Source: Pleodorina starrii
Taxonomy: Eukaryota > Chlorophyta > Chlorophyceae > Chlamydomonadales > Volvocaceae
DNA length: 64,000 nt
Direction: 5' to 3'
Assembly (NCBI GenBank): GCA_030267565.1
Contig: BRXU01000046.1
Coordinates: 248,001 to 312,000, forward strand
Below the pieces are notes generated by a model. It ran no database searches, had not been told where the DNA came from, and saw only the letters and a list, made by a program, of their open reading frames with translations. Shown piece by piece: positions 1 to 11,700 of this stretch; the first letter of the stretch is position 1, and the number at the start of each line of letters is the position of its first letter. The position numbers and the translations under genes were made by a program.

Positions 1-284
1 GTTATCGGGAAGTGGAACGGGGCATCTGTCGAGGGGGTAACGAAGTAGGGCTCGCACGACTATAAAATGCATTATTTCGATCCGTTCGAATGGCACGACT
101 CGCAAATATTGCGCGACCTTACACAAAATACATTGCGTGACCTCTGAAAACATAATTAGGTAATTATAAATTAAGGACTGCACGACAATCAGTCGAGTGA
201 CGGCGCAGGGCCTCAACTGACAGGGGTCGCCGTTGCCGCCACCACTGCCCCCGCCGCCACCTTCCCACTACCCCACCGCTGCAG
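1..284. other. Upstream flank or intron of the first gene
   Basis: No exon is supported here. The first 180 bases are AT-richer than the rest of the window, and a pyrimidine/CCG-rich tract with a CTGCAG acceptor ends at 284. It is probably the intron before the first visible exon of the cupin/JmjC-like gene, so the 5' part of that gene lies outside the window. Confidence 0.4.
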
Positions 285-2667
285 GACCTGCCGCTGTTCT
301 GCACGTCAGTCATCCTGGTGCTGGAGGGCCACAAGGAATTCGCGGTGGTGACGGACGAGGTGGCGGCCTCACTGCGCGTCAACCTGTCGTCAGGCTGCTG
401 GGATCAGCCGTTCACGCACCAGGGCATCATCTACCCGGACCTGCAGGTACACACAAACATACCTCTTCCTAATTTCCTCTTTTATATCGTTGTCCGGTAC
501 CGGTATGATATGAAAAGTCGATTGTTTCGTTCGTTGCTGCCATGCGTGACCGCCGCTGCAAGTTGTGCACCCGCCTTCCTGATGACTGCTGCCCGCCTGC
601 TGTTGCATGGTGGCCGCGCGCCCCCTCCACCCCGCTCCGCCCGCCCGCTGCGGCACGCAGTCCCTGGTGGCCGCCACGGGTGGCGCCGTGCTGTCGCTGC
701 ACGCGGGCGACCTGATGGTCATGCCGCCGCGGGTGTTCCACCTGGCCCGCAACTGCGCCGCCACCATCAGCTGCAACTTCAGCGTGTGCACCATGGAGAA
801 CGTGCCGCTGGTGCTGGGGCAGGTACGTACGTGTGTACGTTACGTAGAATTTTATATATATACGGTATCGTACGTGGATAGATGTAGATGAATAGAGGCA
901 CGTATGGTAGGGCGCCGATGTGCGTGCGGATAAATTCGTGGATATATATTTAGATGCTGTGGGTAGATACGTTGATACGGATAGATAGAGACACGTACGG
1001 TAAGGCATATGTATGAATTTATATTTGTGGATAGACACGTGGATAGGAAGAGGTAGGTGCCCTGGTGCACAAGGCATGGGCATGTAAAAAGGCACGCGGC
1101 GGGATGTACTAAGAATTCCGTCAAACATCGAGTTATTATGTACGGTGGTGTGTTGCTGTTATTATTGCATTACCACCTTACAGTGTCTGCATTTACATAT
1201 GCATGTAATTGCAGACGCTGTTGCGGATCGAGCAGTGCCCGCGAGACGTCATGCACTTCGACAGTGATTTTACAAAGCTTCTCGTGGACTGCACGAAATC
1301 GGTAAGATTCCGGCGCGGGGGTGCCGGCAGCGAGGGCCCCAATGTTGGTCCGTAATGCATCCATCCATTCGTGTCTGTTCGCCGTAACGCCTGCCTTGGA
1401 CACGCCCGCGGCCGCGCAACCCTTATTCCGGGAACCACCTCACTCGGGTGGAGGAGAGGGGATGAGAGGTCCTGGTGGCTCAGTGCAGCAAGGACGAGCG
1501 CAAGCAGAAGGCCGGCGGCACGGTCAATAGCGCACAGCACAGCACATCACCCGGCGCAGGACCTCCCGTTGACGGCGTTGCTTGGCGACCCACCTTGTGC
1601 CCCTGCTCGCCCATACCATAACTTCGGATCTGTACCATATGCATGGACCTCACATCTATCCCCGCCCGCCCGTTTCGACTGCTTCGCTGCCGCTGGTGCA
1701 TATCGATCCGTGCTCCTGCTTGGCGGATGCAGCTGCTGCAGCACAAGCCGGTGCGGGCCAGCAGCATGAATAGCTTGACCAGCCGGAGGAAGCTGCCGCC
1801 CGTCAAGTCGATCCTTACCAGCAGCGTCCGCCTGATGGAATGGTAGGTGGCGGGACGGGCGGGCGGGGCGGGCGTGAGCGAGGCAGGGAGGGCTGGGGGA
1901 ACAGCCGCGAACGCGGTACATGTTACGCTCGGAATGTATAGGGACAGAAACAGGGGAACAGAGGCGAGGGAAGAGAAGAAGAGGAAGAGAGGCAGGGCCC
2001 GATTGGTGTACTGCATCCCGGGCAAATGGAAGAGGGAGGCAACCAAATGGCACCAGGCTGACAGCCGCACGCGACCAGCAACCCCGGCGGACATGCCGGA
2101 CCGACACCTCACCTCGGGGTCCGTTCGCCAACGCCGCTACCGTTCCGTCACTGCGGTCTCACCTTGGCTCCTCTGACATTGACTGCGGAATTGCAACGCA
2201 CCTCCATTTCCTGCCGCAGGTACACGACGCTCCAGCTCATCCCCAAGGGCTGGGTAGAGGGCTTCTGGGGCGACGTCCGCATGCGGCTGCTAGACCAACT
2301 GCACGCAGCCCTGCCGCTGCACAACCGGGCAGCTGCCCCGGCGACCAGCGGCGCCGCCGCCACAGCGGCGGCGGCGGGGCCGCCGGGCGCAGCTGCCGGG
2401 TTCGCGGCGGCGGCGCTTCCGACGTCGGTGCCGCGGCCGCTCAGCACGGGGCGGGCGATGGTGCCGAAGGGGGAGCCGACCCGCGAGGGGCCGCGACGCG
2501 CCACGCGCTCCGACACGGCAGCGGCCGCCGCAGCTACTGCTGCTGCGGCGGCGACGGCTGCAGCCGTGGTCGTCGACGGCGACGCGGAGGCGGAGTCACC
2601 GCACGCAAAGCGTGCCAAGCTGATGAACGGGCATGGCGCGGCGCCCGCGGCGGCCGTTGCCCTCTAA
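285..2667 (+). CDS. Cupin/JmjC-like protein, 3' exons (5' partial)
   Basis: Five exons join in phase: 285-446, 661-822, 1215-1301, 1733-1842 and 2220-2667 (stop). Exon 1 has a strand-like segment (VLEGHKEFAVV) matching the 'hqv.G.Krw.lf' part of cupin_8/JmjC folds, then an acidic/Pro segment with IIYPDL. Exon 2 has GDLMVMPPRVFHLARN, the typical 'GD.lf.P..wwH...N' strand whose His is the distal iron ligand in JmjC oxygenases. The proximal HxD would lie upstream, outside the window, so catalytic competence cannot be judged. The last exon carries KGWVEGFWGDVR, then a long Ala-rich tail with a basic KRAK segment that could be a nuclear localisation signal. Family membership is an inference from this pattern; a non-enzymatic cupin is possible. 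The first exon keeps phase 0 at its 5' side, so at least one upstream exon is expected. Confidence 0.55.
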
Positions 2668-3333
2668 GGGGTTGGCTGGGTAGCTAGATGGCAGCAATTT
2701 GACGGTTGGCTGACGGTTGGCTGACGGTTGGCTGACGAGTTGGCAACCATGCATACGCATTGGCGCCCATTTCCAGCAGCACGCGTTTGGCGGCTGCTGC
2801 CAGCCGGATGGGCATGCATACATATACGTCTCAGCGTGCCTGGTTATGCAATTGTCGGGCAGGGCCGGCGTTGTTGTCCCTGGGTAGGTGTCATCGCAGG
2901 TACGGGCCTTAGATAGCTTGCGTGGTAATTGCTCCTGAGGAAAGATAGGACGGTGCAGCGGGGTTGCTAGTTGTTGTCTGTTTCGGTGTACCCATAGTTG
3001 CCCCATGGCTTAGATTTTGGCAGCAGGTTTGGAACTGAGGCGCAAGACAGGGTTAAGGGTTGGTAGGGTTGGTTGCAGCTGTTGGTTTGGATTGTGTGGA
3101 TCCAATTAGATCGACGGGTGGGGCAAGTAAGATTATAGCAGCAATCACGCATTGGGACTACACTCCTTTGTGGATGGGGGGCTGCGGCTTCCTTTAGCAG
3201 CCTCGTACGCCCCCTTGCTAGGTCTGTTGCGGCCGCTGCCCGAGACCCGCGACGCTTCCATACGAGCTACTTCCATGGAGCTGTCTCTTAGGGGGTTTCA
3301 CCGCAAGGACTCTTCGTCCAAGGTCTCCTGTAA
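2668..3333 (+). other. 3' UTR of cupin/JmjC-like gene with TGTAA signal
   Basis: Non-coding after the stop at 2667. A 13-base unit (GACGGTTGGCT core) is repeated three times at about 2700-2737. The first TGTAA, the green-algal polyadenylation signal, is at 3329-3333, which fits a 3' UTR of about 660 bases. Confidence 0.4.
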
Positions 3334-5414
3334 ATGCCGGTGTCAGCGGCGTTAACGGTGGGCCGCATTCATACGTCTGTTTGTGTGATTGTGTGTCGTC
3401 CTGTACGCAGCTGCCGTACCACGCAGATACGATGCCGGCAAAGCCCTACCATTCCCCGGGGTAGGGTGATCGGGTCGTGTGGCGGTCCACGCGCGTGCAG
3501 TGCATACACAGTGGCTTTAAGTGCGCTTGGAGGATTTCCGTTTGTTGCATTGTGACAAGCAAAGGCGGGATGTTTGATGGGTGTGGACCTTGGATGTGGC
3601 CTGCCGCCTGCCTGGTGCGTGGAAGCGTTAGTTTTGGTCCGCAGCAGCAGCAGGTGCACCAACTGCAGCGATCAGCGGGAACGGAGGGAAGGCGGGGTGG
3701 TAACGTGCCTGCCTGAGATCTGCCGTAGGTTGCCTGTCGTGTCGTACAGGTGTAGGATTTTGTGCGCAATTGCTTACATGCGTGGGAAACACTGTGTTGC
3801 ACACACACGAGCTCCAGTCGTTTGGGCGGCGCGGCGGATGGACGAATTGTCTCGGGCGATGCCGCAGCTTGCGCCACGGCGGGAAGTCTTAAAGAGTGCA
3901 CCAGGTGCGACCGCTCGCAAAATGGTTGGGGTTTTAGCGAGTTTTACCCTGTTTTACTCAATCCTCGGTCGGGCCATGCAAGCTCGCCGCTGGGGTGCAT
4001 CAACAATATGCAGTCACACGCTGATGGTGTGACTGCATATTGTTGGTGTTCTCGTCTTCTCTCTCGTGGATTCGACGGTGGCGTTTGTGTGGAGACTACC
4101 GTAAACAGCCCTTCCATGCACGACGAGCGGCCATACCTCGGTTCTCGGTCGCCTACGTCCCTCACATCTTTTTTATCACCTGGTCGCCAGTTTTAGACGG
4201 ATCCGCGTGCTTAAGGTTGCGAGGATGCCAAAGCGTGTCTCAGATTGGGGTTGAGTACTGTCGGTATGATGAACGGATGGTCACAGCCATTCACCTTAAT
4301 ACCTGCACATTATTAGTTGTGCATGAATTTTGTATTGATTGTGATTTCACTATATGACCGCAAGTGGACGAACGGTTTCTCACGGCGCACGAACGCACAT
4401 GGACGGACGCAGGCACACGGGGGCACACGCACCCTCATGGAGAAATACTCGAAGCAATTCAAGGAAACGCCAGCGTACGCGGCCAGTTGCATCACTGTTT
4501 TGATAAGCCCAAACGTACTATCTATCTAATGCCACCGCAATAACATGACTTTCACCTTGATCACTGGTATGCAGTATCTATCTATCTGGACTACGTATAC
4601 CGGGAAAAAAGGTACCGTATGGGTGCCTACGGCGGATCGATGCATCGTCTCCTCATGAATGAACCCTGCTGGCCTTCTGACCGTCCGATGCTGATGTGCG
4701 GGTATCAAAATAACTATTATTGATAGGCAGGTGCGTGGTGATGAACTGTGAGGCACAGGGGCCTCGATGATGCCTGACCCTGCTCGGCGATAGATAGATA
4801 GATCACAGATAGATGGCCGCTGATTGGCGACCGCTGTCGGAATGAACGTGCGTTGGAATTGACTATTTGACTCCCTCCATCATGGGTGACACGAACGAGC
4901 AGGCTAGGACGGACGCACCCGCCGGGCGGGTGCCTAAGCTCTTCCGAATGCGCTGTCCGATTCGCACGATAGCACGCACGAGTCATGCTGTTTTGTCATG
5001 CATGCCCACGAACGGCTCATCAATAGCGAGAGTTGCGTGGCTTTCACATCGATCCTTAACTACTGGCAGTGGCGGCCCCTGTTTCGCTGTTTGGGTACCC
5101 TCCCTAAGGGTCGGGTTTATTTGTACATCTGTAACAGGCTCCCATTCCAATGTACTTCTGCAGACGTTATGAACCTTATGATTGCTTCGAAACGCCTTGA
5201 CGAGCGCTTCAGGTGTCATCACGGCTTTGCAAAGGGCCCTTGCTCTTCCTCCATCATGCCAGTTTGGCTCAGCACGGACATGGTCAGCAGGCAGGGCACG
5301 CATGGAACTCCAATCCAACTAGCTGGTGTGTACATGACCCCATGGCTGTGGCACAACGACGACTACACTTACGCTCGTTGACATCAGGGCGGGCATTGGT
5401 CTCTAGGTGGAGCT
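3334..5414. other. Intergenic, no gene seen
   Basis: Short open frames on both strands lack codon bias, splice context and recognisable motifs. The only structured item is the hairpin at 4001-4045. GATA/TCTATC-rich short tracts occur near 4515-4600 and 4790-4815. Confidence 0.5.
4001..4045. repeat. Perfect 19-bp inverted repeat (hairpin)
   Basis: Arms 4001-4019 and 4027-4045 are perfectly complementary (CAACAATATGCAGTCACAC and its reverse complement) around a 7-base loop. It sits in a gene-free interval. It could be a foldback-element remnant or a small-RNA precursor; nothing in the sequence decides. Confidence 0.75.
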
Positions 5415-5547
5415 TACCTCTACAAGCGGTGGCGGGGGAGGACTGGGACCGGGGAAACCTGTCACCCCACCTCCGCTGTTCCCTTAACCCACGCCTCGGC
5501 CTCCGGTCGGGCGTATTATCATTATTATTATTCCTACCTCTACAAGC
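5415..5547 (+). mobile_element. Short SINE-like retroposon with target-site duplication
   Basis: A 107-base body (5428-5534) ending in an ATT-rich tail (ATTATCATTATTATTATT) is flanked by a 13-base direct repeat, TACCTCTACAAGC, at 5415-5427 and 5535-5547. A 3' tail of short repeats plus a 13-base target-site duplication is the signature of target-primed insertion. A 19-base stretch (5476-5494) is identical to 62572-62590 in a second, longer insertion, supporting a dispersed family. No protein is encoded. Confidence 0.65.
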
Positions 5548-5718
5548 AGGCTACAAGGGCGATATTTACATCAATGAAGCCAGCAAGGGAATGCTGGGGA
5601 ATCTGAAGTACACCCTAAATACCTCCGCGTCAACTATCTGTTAGATTGTGCAGGTCGTACACCCGTGCGTTGGCCTGCCTGGCCATGCACGCCTTGCCTT
5701 GCATACTTGCCCTTAATA

Positions 5719-8107
5719 ACAAGGGGTTGGTGTCGGCTTCCTTGAAGCCGGAAAAAGGGCGGGGCCCCGTTCAATCCGTACGGGTGGAGTTGAAGGGCTA
5801 GGGCGGCGGGGTGCCCCTGGGGTAGGATGAGCAGTCTGTCTAGCCTGTACGGCTAGCGACCGGTGTGACAACCGGTCCCCCTTGTATTCACCGAATCCTA
5901 GGGCGGCGAGGGCGTGAAGTGTGAGAGTATCAACATTCCTGCTGATAGACAGCCAGAGCTTTCAGCAATCCGCCCCATGTTTAGCATCGCGCGCCGTCTC
6001 GGCACTGTGCAACTCTTCCGGCCAGCGCATTGGCTGAAGTTACTTGACAGTAGACATGCAGTGTATCATTTACACATCACGCAGGCTGACTTGCCAATAG
6101 AAGGACAGCGGAACTGTTTGAGAGGGTCGCGATGATGACGTGCAGTTGCCGACGAGAGTGCACAGGCTTCGCTACCGAGGTATTCGTCGTAGAGGAGGCT
6201 TGACAACTTTAACATTAGGACAGGGAATGTAGAAGTCCCCTAGGTTGCCGACTGGACTTGTTGGGCGGCCCGCAGATGAATCGTGCGTGCATTGGCGGCT
6301 TGGCGTCCAACAACCAGCAGTTTGCCCATCATGGTTTGCTCCTTGCAACCTTTGTAATAGCAATATGCGTCAAGACGATCGGACCGGCTCGCAGAGCTGC
6401 TGTGGTGTGGTCGCGGGAAGAATGTTCGCACGCAATGCAAACATAGTTGGTTGCTTGCCGAAACGAAGATTCATTTCACGCCGTCATGTCAGAATTCTAC
6501 CTTAAGGAACGATGACTCTTCTGGAATTAATTATTGGCCGAGAGGTGATGGTTTGACCTCGGCCTCGGTCCATGGAGACTGCCAAACTGGTTTGTACTCA
6601 TGCGATGTTGGGTTCCAATAATAAATTTACCGTGCAATAAAGAATGTAATCTTTTACTTATGCAGACTTTCCGTTGACCGAAAGTCTACACTTGTCCAAT
6701 TACTTCCCAGAACCCAGATCCCACACACGCACAAGCGCGCGCCCTGTGGGCCGCGGGCTGCCGTAGCGCCCCTTGCGGATGCGGACGCGACGCGACACGA
6801 CGCGACGCGACGTGATGCTGCGTTACGCTATGCTACACTGCACTATGCTCCGTTACGCTCCGCTACACAATGCTATGCAACGGTACGCAACGTTATGCAA
6901 CGCTACGCGACGCCCTGAGTAGCCATGTGCACGATCGCATTTTCCTTCACAAATCGCAAGTTACAGTTTCAACACTACGCAGCACTATGTTTCGCTATGT
7001 GTTGCATGTGAGGAGCATCACGCAACACGCAACGCAACGCAACGCTACACTTCGCTACGCTACACTACGCTACGCTACACTACGCTACGATATGCTACGC
7101 CACGCTACGATATGCTACGCCACGCTACGATATGCTACGCCACGCTACGCTACGCTACGCTACGCTACGCTACGATTCACTTTGTTAGTCTACGCTCCGT
7201 TACGAAACCCTATGGTTCACTATACTACGCTACGAAACGCTACGGTCCGCTACATACACTCCGAAAATGCGATCGTGCACGCTGTGCTGTAACCGAGCGC
7301 AGCGGAGCGCGTGCGACTTTAATTGCCGATTAGCGTTAAAGCGATGAAACCGAGCGAGCGAGCGAACGAGCGAGCGAGTGAGCGAGCGACAGCGCAGCAA
7401 AGCGCAGCAGAACGTAGCGGAGCGCTGTGCAGGCGCGCACGACTTTAATCGCCGACGCGACGCCACGCTATGCTTCGCGATACGTTCCGCTATGCTTCGT
7501 TACGATTCGCTACGCAACGCTATGCAGCGCTCCGCTATGCGCGCGTGCACGATCGCATTTTCCTCGCAAATCGCAAGGCGACTAACTTTGACAAGTCTAA
7601 CGCTATGATATCGCACATGAATGATATGTATGATATATCTATATGCGAGCAGCACATTCCGCGACGCAAAAACAATTTACGCACTTTACGCGTCGGGGTT
7701 TCGGAGCCGAGCAATTCTACTTCACGATAGCAATGCGATTCACATCGTGCCGCTATGTCACAATTCCACAATATAAATTTTGACAGCGATTGCGATGATT
7801 TCCACGCGCGGAGACGTTGATGCGACTTCGGCCGCGATCAGCGGAATTTATCACAAACTCAAAAATGGCTGAACATGCGTACGGATGCATATCCTGCAAT
7901 ACAAAATGCAATATGCGATGAGAAATGCCGAAACGAAAAGCGAAAAGCCAAAAAAAAGACATTACACCGGACTACTACGGACACCATTCCAGTGGGGTAA
8001 GGCCTCCGCTTCTCTAGCTACGCTAGAAGCGCTACGGCGACGGACATGGGCAATCCTACAGGGCGGGGCCCCCCTGGGTGCTTCGCGCTGGGGCCCCGCC
8101 CAAAAAT
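5719..8107 (+). mobile_element. Hairpin-ended, pentanucleotide-rich repeat element, copy A
   Basis: About 2.39 kb, sharing both ends and internal blocks with the inverted nest at 46.45-50.31 kb. The left end begins ACAAGG, then a small hairpin (CGGCTTCCTTGAAGCCG), then GGGCGGGGCCCC. The right end is a GC-rich hairpin (GGGCGGGGCCCC...GGGGCCCCGCCC) followed by AAAAAT, beyond which the copies diverge. The interior from about 6790 to 7560 is built of CTACG/CGCTA/GCAACG-type pentamers. A short reading frame at 5914-6135 is shared with copy B at about 80-90% identity by eye, but no transposase, reverse transcriptase or helicase is visible. It therefore looks non-autonomous. No clear target-site duplication was found. 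Confidence 0.6.
6786..7560. repeat. CTACG/CGCTA pentanucleotide satellite inside copy A
   Basis: Degenerate 5-base periodicity (CTACG, GCTAC, CAACG) runs for hundreds of bases, most regular at about 7020-7180. It is broken at 7345-7390 by a GAGC-type tetramer run. On either strand it yields monotonous 'YATLR'-type frames that are not genes. Confidence 0.8.
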
Positions 8108-8739
8108 ATTGGGTTGATCGGGGGTTTTAAACGTTTTCTCGGCTTGTGACCTGAAGGTATAAATAACGTTTACTGCAGAAGCAGTCAAAGCCATCGCCGA
8201 CGATGGCGCAAAGACACCATGAAAGGGCGGCGACCAACAAAGTAACACGTGAATCCTGTGGAGGCCATGGGCGGGCACGATCGCATAGCGTCCCTCAGAG
8301 ACAGAGATCGTTGTTCCGGCGCCAGTCTGCGCTTAGGTTGATTTACGTCGTAAGGAGTATGACGATTCGCGCCGGAGACGATGCGAAGCCACGACCGGAC
8401 AATTGGTCACTAGCAAAACTCGGCAAAACACAATGTCGGGCTAATCGGCCCTGCTCAGTCTAGGACAAGGTGTGATCCAAGTTGTTTTCAGCTGTCTTGA
8501 ATCTGTACCTCATTGCTGCCCCGACCTCGCGTGTAAGCGACTGTAAGCCCTACATACCCCGCACACACCCCTCCACTCTCGCACGCGTCTGACCTGACAC
8601 ACCCAGTTCACTCACCATGAACCCCATGTATATTCAGGCTGCTTGCATGTAGGTCAGGCCAGTGTCACACGGCAGCAAGCGATCACAGCCTCATAAGAAA
8701 CGGCACTACATAGCTGCAACTGCCAGGACCGTTGACCAA
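8108..8739. other. Gene-free flank between repeat element and augmin gene
   Basis: I see no exon with coding character. The part close to 8739 is the likely 3' UTR of the minus-strand gene that ends at 8740. Confidence 0.4.
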
Positions 8740-11700
8740 TCACAGCTGTCTCACCCCGATTCCCAGCATGGCCAAACCTCCATCCAGCGCCGCGTACAGG
8801 TCCACGGCGCTGGCGTCGCCGTCAGGCAATGCCGCCCCCACCGCTTTCGCGCCCGACATTGCCGCCATGTCTGCTGAACCCCAGAACCCGCCGAGCCCCG
8901 GCTCCTGCGACTGCCTGGAGGCCGTGAGCATCGCGGCCGCTGCGGCGCGCGCCCGCAAGCACGCCACCTCGTCGAACCTGGAAGCCATCGCGTTCAGGTT
9001 GATGAGCAGGCTGCGCATATTGGCCACTTCACCTGTGGGCGGTGGTTCGCAGGGGCATTGGTTCGCAGCAGCATGCTGAAGCCAGAGGAAACTCTTGTGG
9101 AGGCTCGTAGGTGTGATGACGTGCAAATCGCTTGAAGAAAAAGTACGCACAGACGCTGTGCATGTGTGGATGCTGGTGGGATCGATGCGCTGGCGCCAGT
9201 TGGCGGCAATTGCGAAACCGCAAGGCAAAGCCAACCGACGGTGGCGATAGAGCATGATTAAGCTTTCGGCGAGGGATGCGCAAACGCAAGCCGCCATGAG
9301 GGCACAGTGCTGCTCGGAAACGCCCCACACGCATTGCGCGCGTGGAAGTACAGCATAACCTGACGCCGGTCGCCGTCTGTGCAAGTGCGATATGTAGCGC
9401 TGTGTGTGTGGCGCTCAACATGTCTTGGGGATGCAGAATGCACGAGCCCAGGCGTCTGCCGCATCACAGATACCTGTGAAAATGTCTCCGAGGACTCAAC
9501 ACCGTCGTCCAGGCAAACTCACCGACAAGCTCCGCGTGGAGCTGCGGCAGCAACGTCGCCATCACGGGCACGCCGCCCTGGCCCTGGCCGGCCTGGGTCT
9601 GCGCCTGGACCTGGACCCCGCGCGCCTCCTCAGCACCGCCGCCGCTGCTTGTGCGCGGGTTAAAGCCGTTGAGCAGCATCCCCAACGCCGCCTCCGCGGC
9701 CGTCAGTGTTCCTTGGACCTGGACAATTGTGCGGCGCAGTTGCGCCAGCGCCTGCATGCCGCCGCCCATGCCAAGCGCCGCGCCGTTGACGAGCGGCAGG
9801 CTGGTCATGGCGTTCTGGAGCGCGGTGAGGACCTCGCGGGTGGCGGGTCCGTGCGTGTCCTGCAGCGCATCGTGTCACATTGGTTGCACATAGCCGGTAA
9901 GCGTCTTGGTGGGGCTTCAAAGTCGGCGCGGGCGAGCGAGGTCGAGCGGCCGAGACACTGCGTCGCGCGGAGGTTTAGTAGGACAAACTGGGTGCGTGTG
10001 ATCGATCGTCGATCGTGTGGTCAACCCGAGGAGGTCTCAAAGTCTACATCGCAACGTCAGGCGGGGACGTTGTATATCCTGCTTGCGGCGCATCAGGTGC
10101 GTATGGCCGATCTTCGGCCATGGGCGTGCGGAGGGCAGGGTGGCCCTTCGTTGCCCGCTTGGGTGGAATCGGGAACCGGCGGCAGGGCAGCAGCGCACAG
10201 CATGCTGGTCTCCACCCTCGGCGGGTTGCAAGGGCGAGTACCAGTCTTGGCAGCAGCGGCGCATTCACTTTCTATCAGTTACCCTCGAAACTGCACACGA
10301 GAACTCTTGGAGGGCTTTCTAATTCCCAAATGCGCGTGTTCCATAACCGGATGTAAAAGGACACATGAGGATGCGCAACATGCCCCAAACACCCACACAC
10401 GCACCTGGTACTCACTCCACTGCTCCAGCAGGGGCAACTGGCTCTCCAACACGTGTTGAGTCCGCTTCATTGCCTGCGCCGCCGCCAGCTTCGCGTTATT
10501 CGCCGCCTCCTGGTCCATCATATCCGTTAACAGCAGCGCCATAGCACAATGCTGCCGTAAGCCCTGCGGAGGACGGGGCGCGATGACGGACACGTAAGCA
10601 CTTCCAAAGGCGCACAACGACCTAAGGTCCTCGCGGAAAGTGTTAGGCGGGGCCCGGGGAACGTGAACACCAATCCTATCCAAGGCGAATGTCGGTGTTG
10701 CGGGAGACACACTGCACTGGGGGGCCGATGCAGGAAGTCCGCGACAGGAGTTCCGCCCTGCTGGTAAGGAAACGACCATGCCCTCGCGAACCGCATCGTC
10801 TCGTGAAAGGGCACGTGGCGCGCCAGAATGGCTGCTGGGGAGGAGGTTCATGGGGAGAGGTCCGCGGCGCTTCACACTCGATGCCATGAAACGGTTTCCC
10901 ACCGTAAGAAGCTACTCTCACTCAGTCAATCTACCATGCATTGACCTGCCTGCGGGGCTGTCAGTTTACTAGGGCCCCAGTTTCGACTGGGCTGTAGACC
11001 CAGAACCCTACGCACGAGTCAGCTTTGTTCGGCGGCCCTCACGGCGTCCCCGGCCCCTGCCCCTCCCCGTAGCCCTGAGCCTTGCCTTTTCCACGCGAGC
11101 GCGCTGGGCGACCTCCAACTTAGCCTTCAGGGCGCGAAACTGGAGTTCCTGCACGCCCACCACCCGACGGAGGAGGGTCACGCAGCCGTGCCAATGCAAC
11201 TTCAGCACGAGTCATGGTGCAGCGGAAGTTGCGAGGGAAATCCAACGGGTGCTGTTCGAATGCGTACCCGGAAACAGAAAAGGAACTCACCCATTCTGCG
11301 GGCCGAAACTCACCTGCAATCGCGCCATCTTGATCTGGTCACGAATGGAGCGGCCGCCTGCAGATTCAAACCACGAAAGGCGAAAGGCGCGTGGCTTTAG
11401 TATGCCCATGCACGGGCTTGGCTTTACATTCACAGCTGCACAACCAGATCCGCGCGAGGATACGTCGTATCCAGGTACGGCAGCCCGGTATTTACATCTG
11501 GATGTGGTAGTCCCTGACATTACCCCTGTACCCTGGTGATGCACCACATGAATGGCCGACAATGCCCGCTAGTGGTCACAAGTAAGTCAAAGCCATTAAA
11601 AAAGCTTTGTGGACTGGGGACCCGAAACACAGGTAGCTCACTGGTGTCCGACGTGGTGGCCTCCGCGTGTGAAGCCATCCGGCCGCCGTACGCATCCGCC

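Noticed and set aside
6870..7292. Frames reading RYATLRYATLR in copy A (and similar in copy B)
   Set aside because: Artefacts of the pentanucleotide satellite; not conserved between the two element copies.
5719..8107. Classification of the pentamer-rich element as a Helitron
   Set aside because: The right-end hairpin is suggestive, but there is no CTRR terminus, no Rep/helicase sequence and no confirmed insertion between A and T, so the class is left open.
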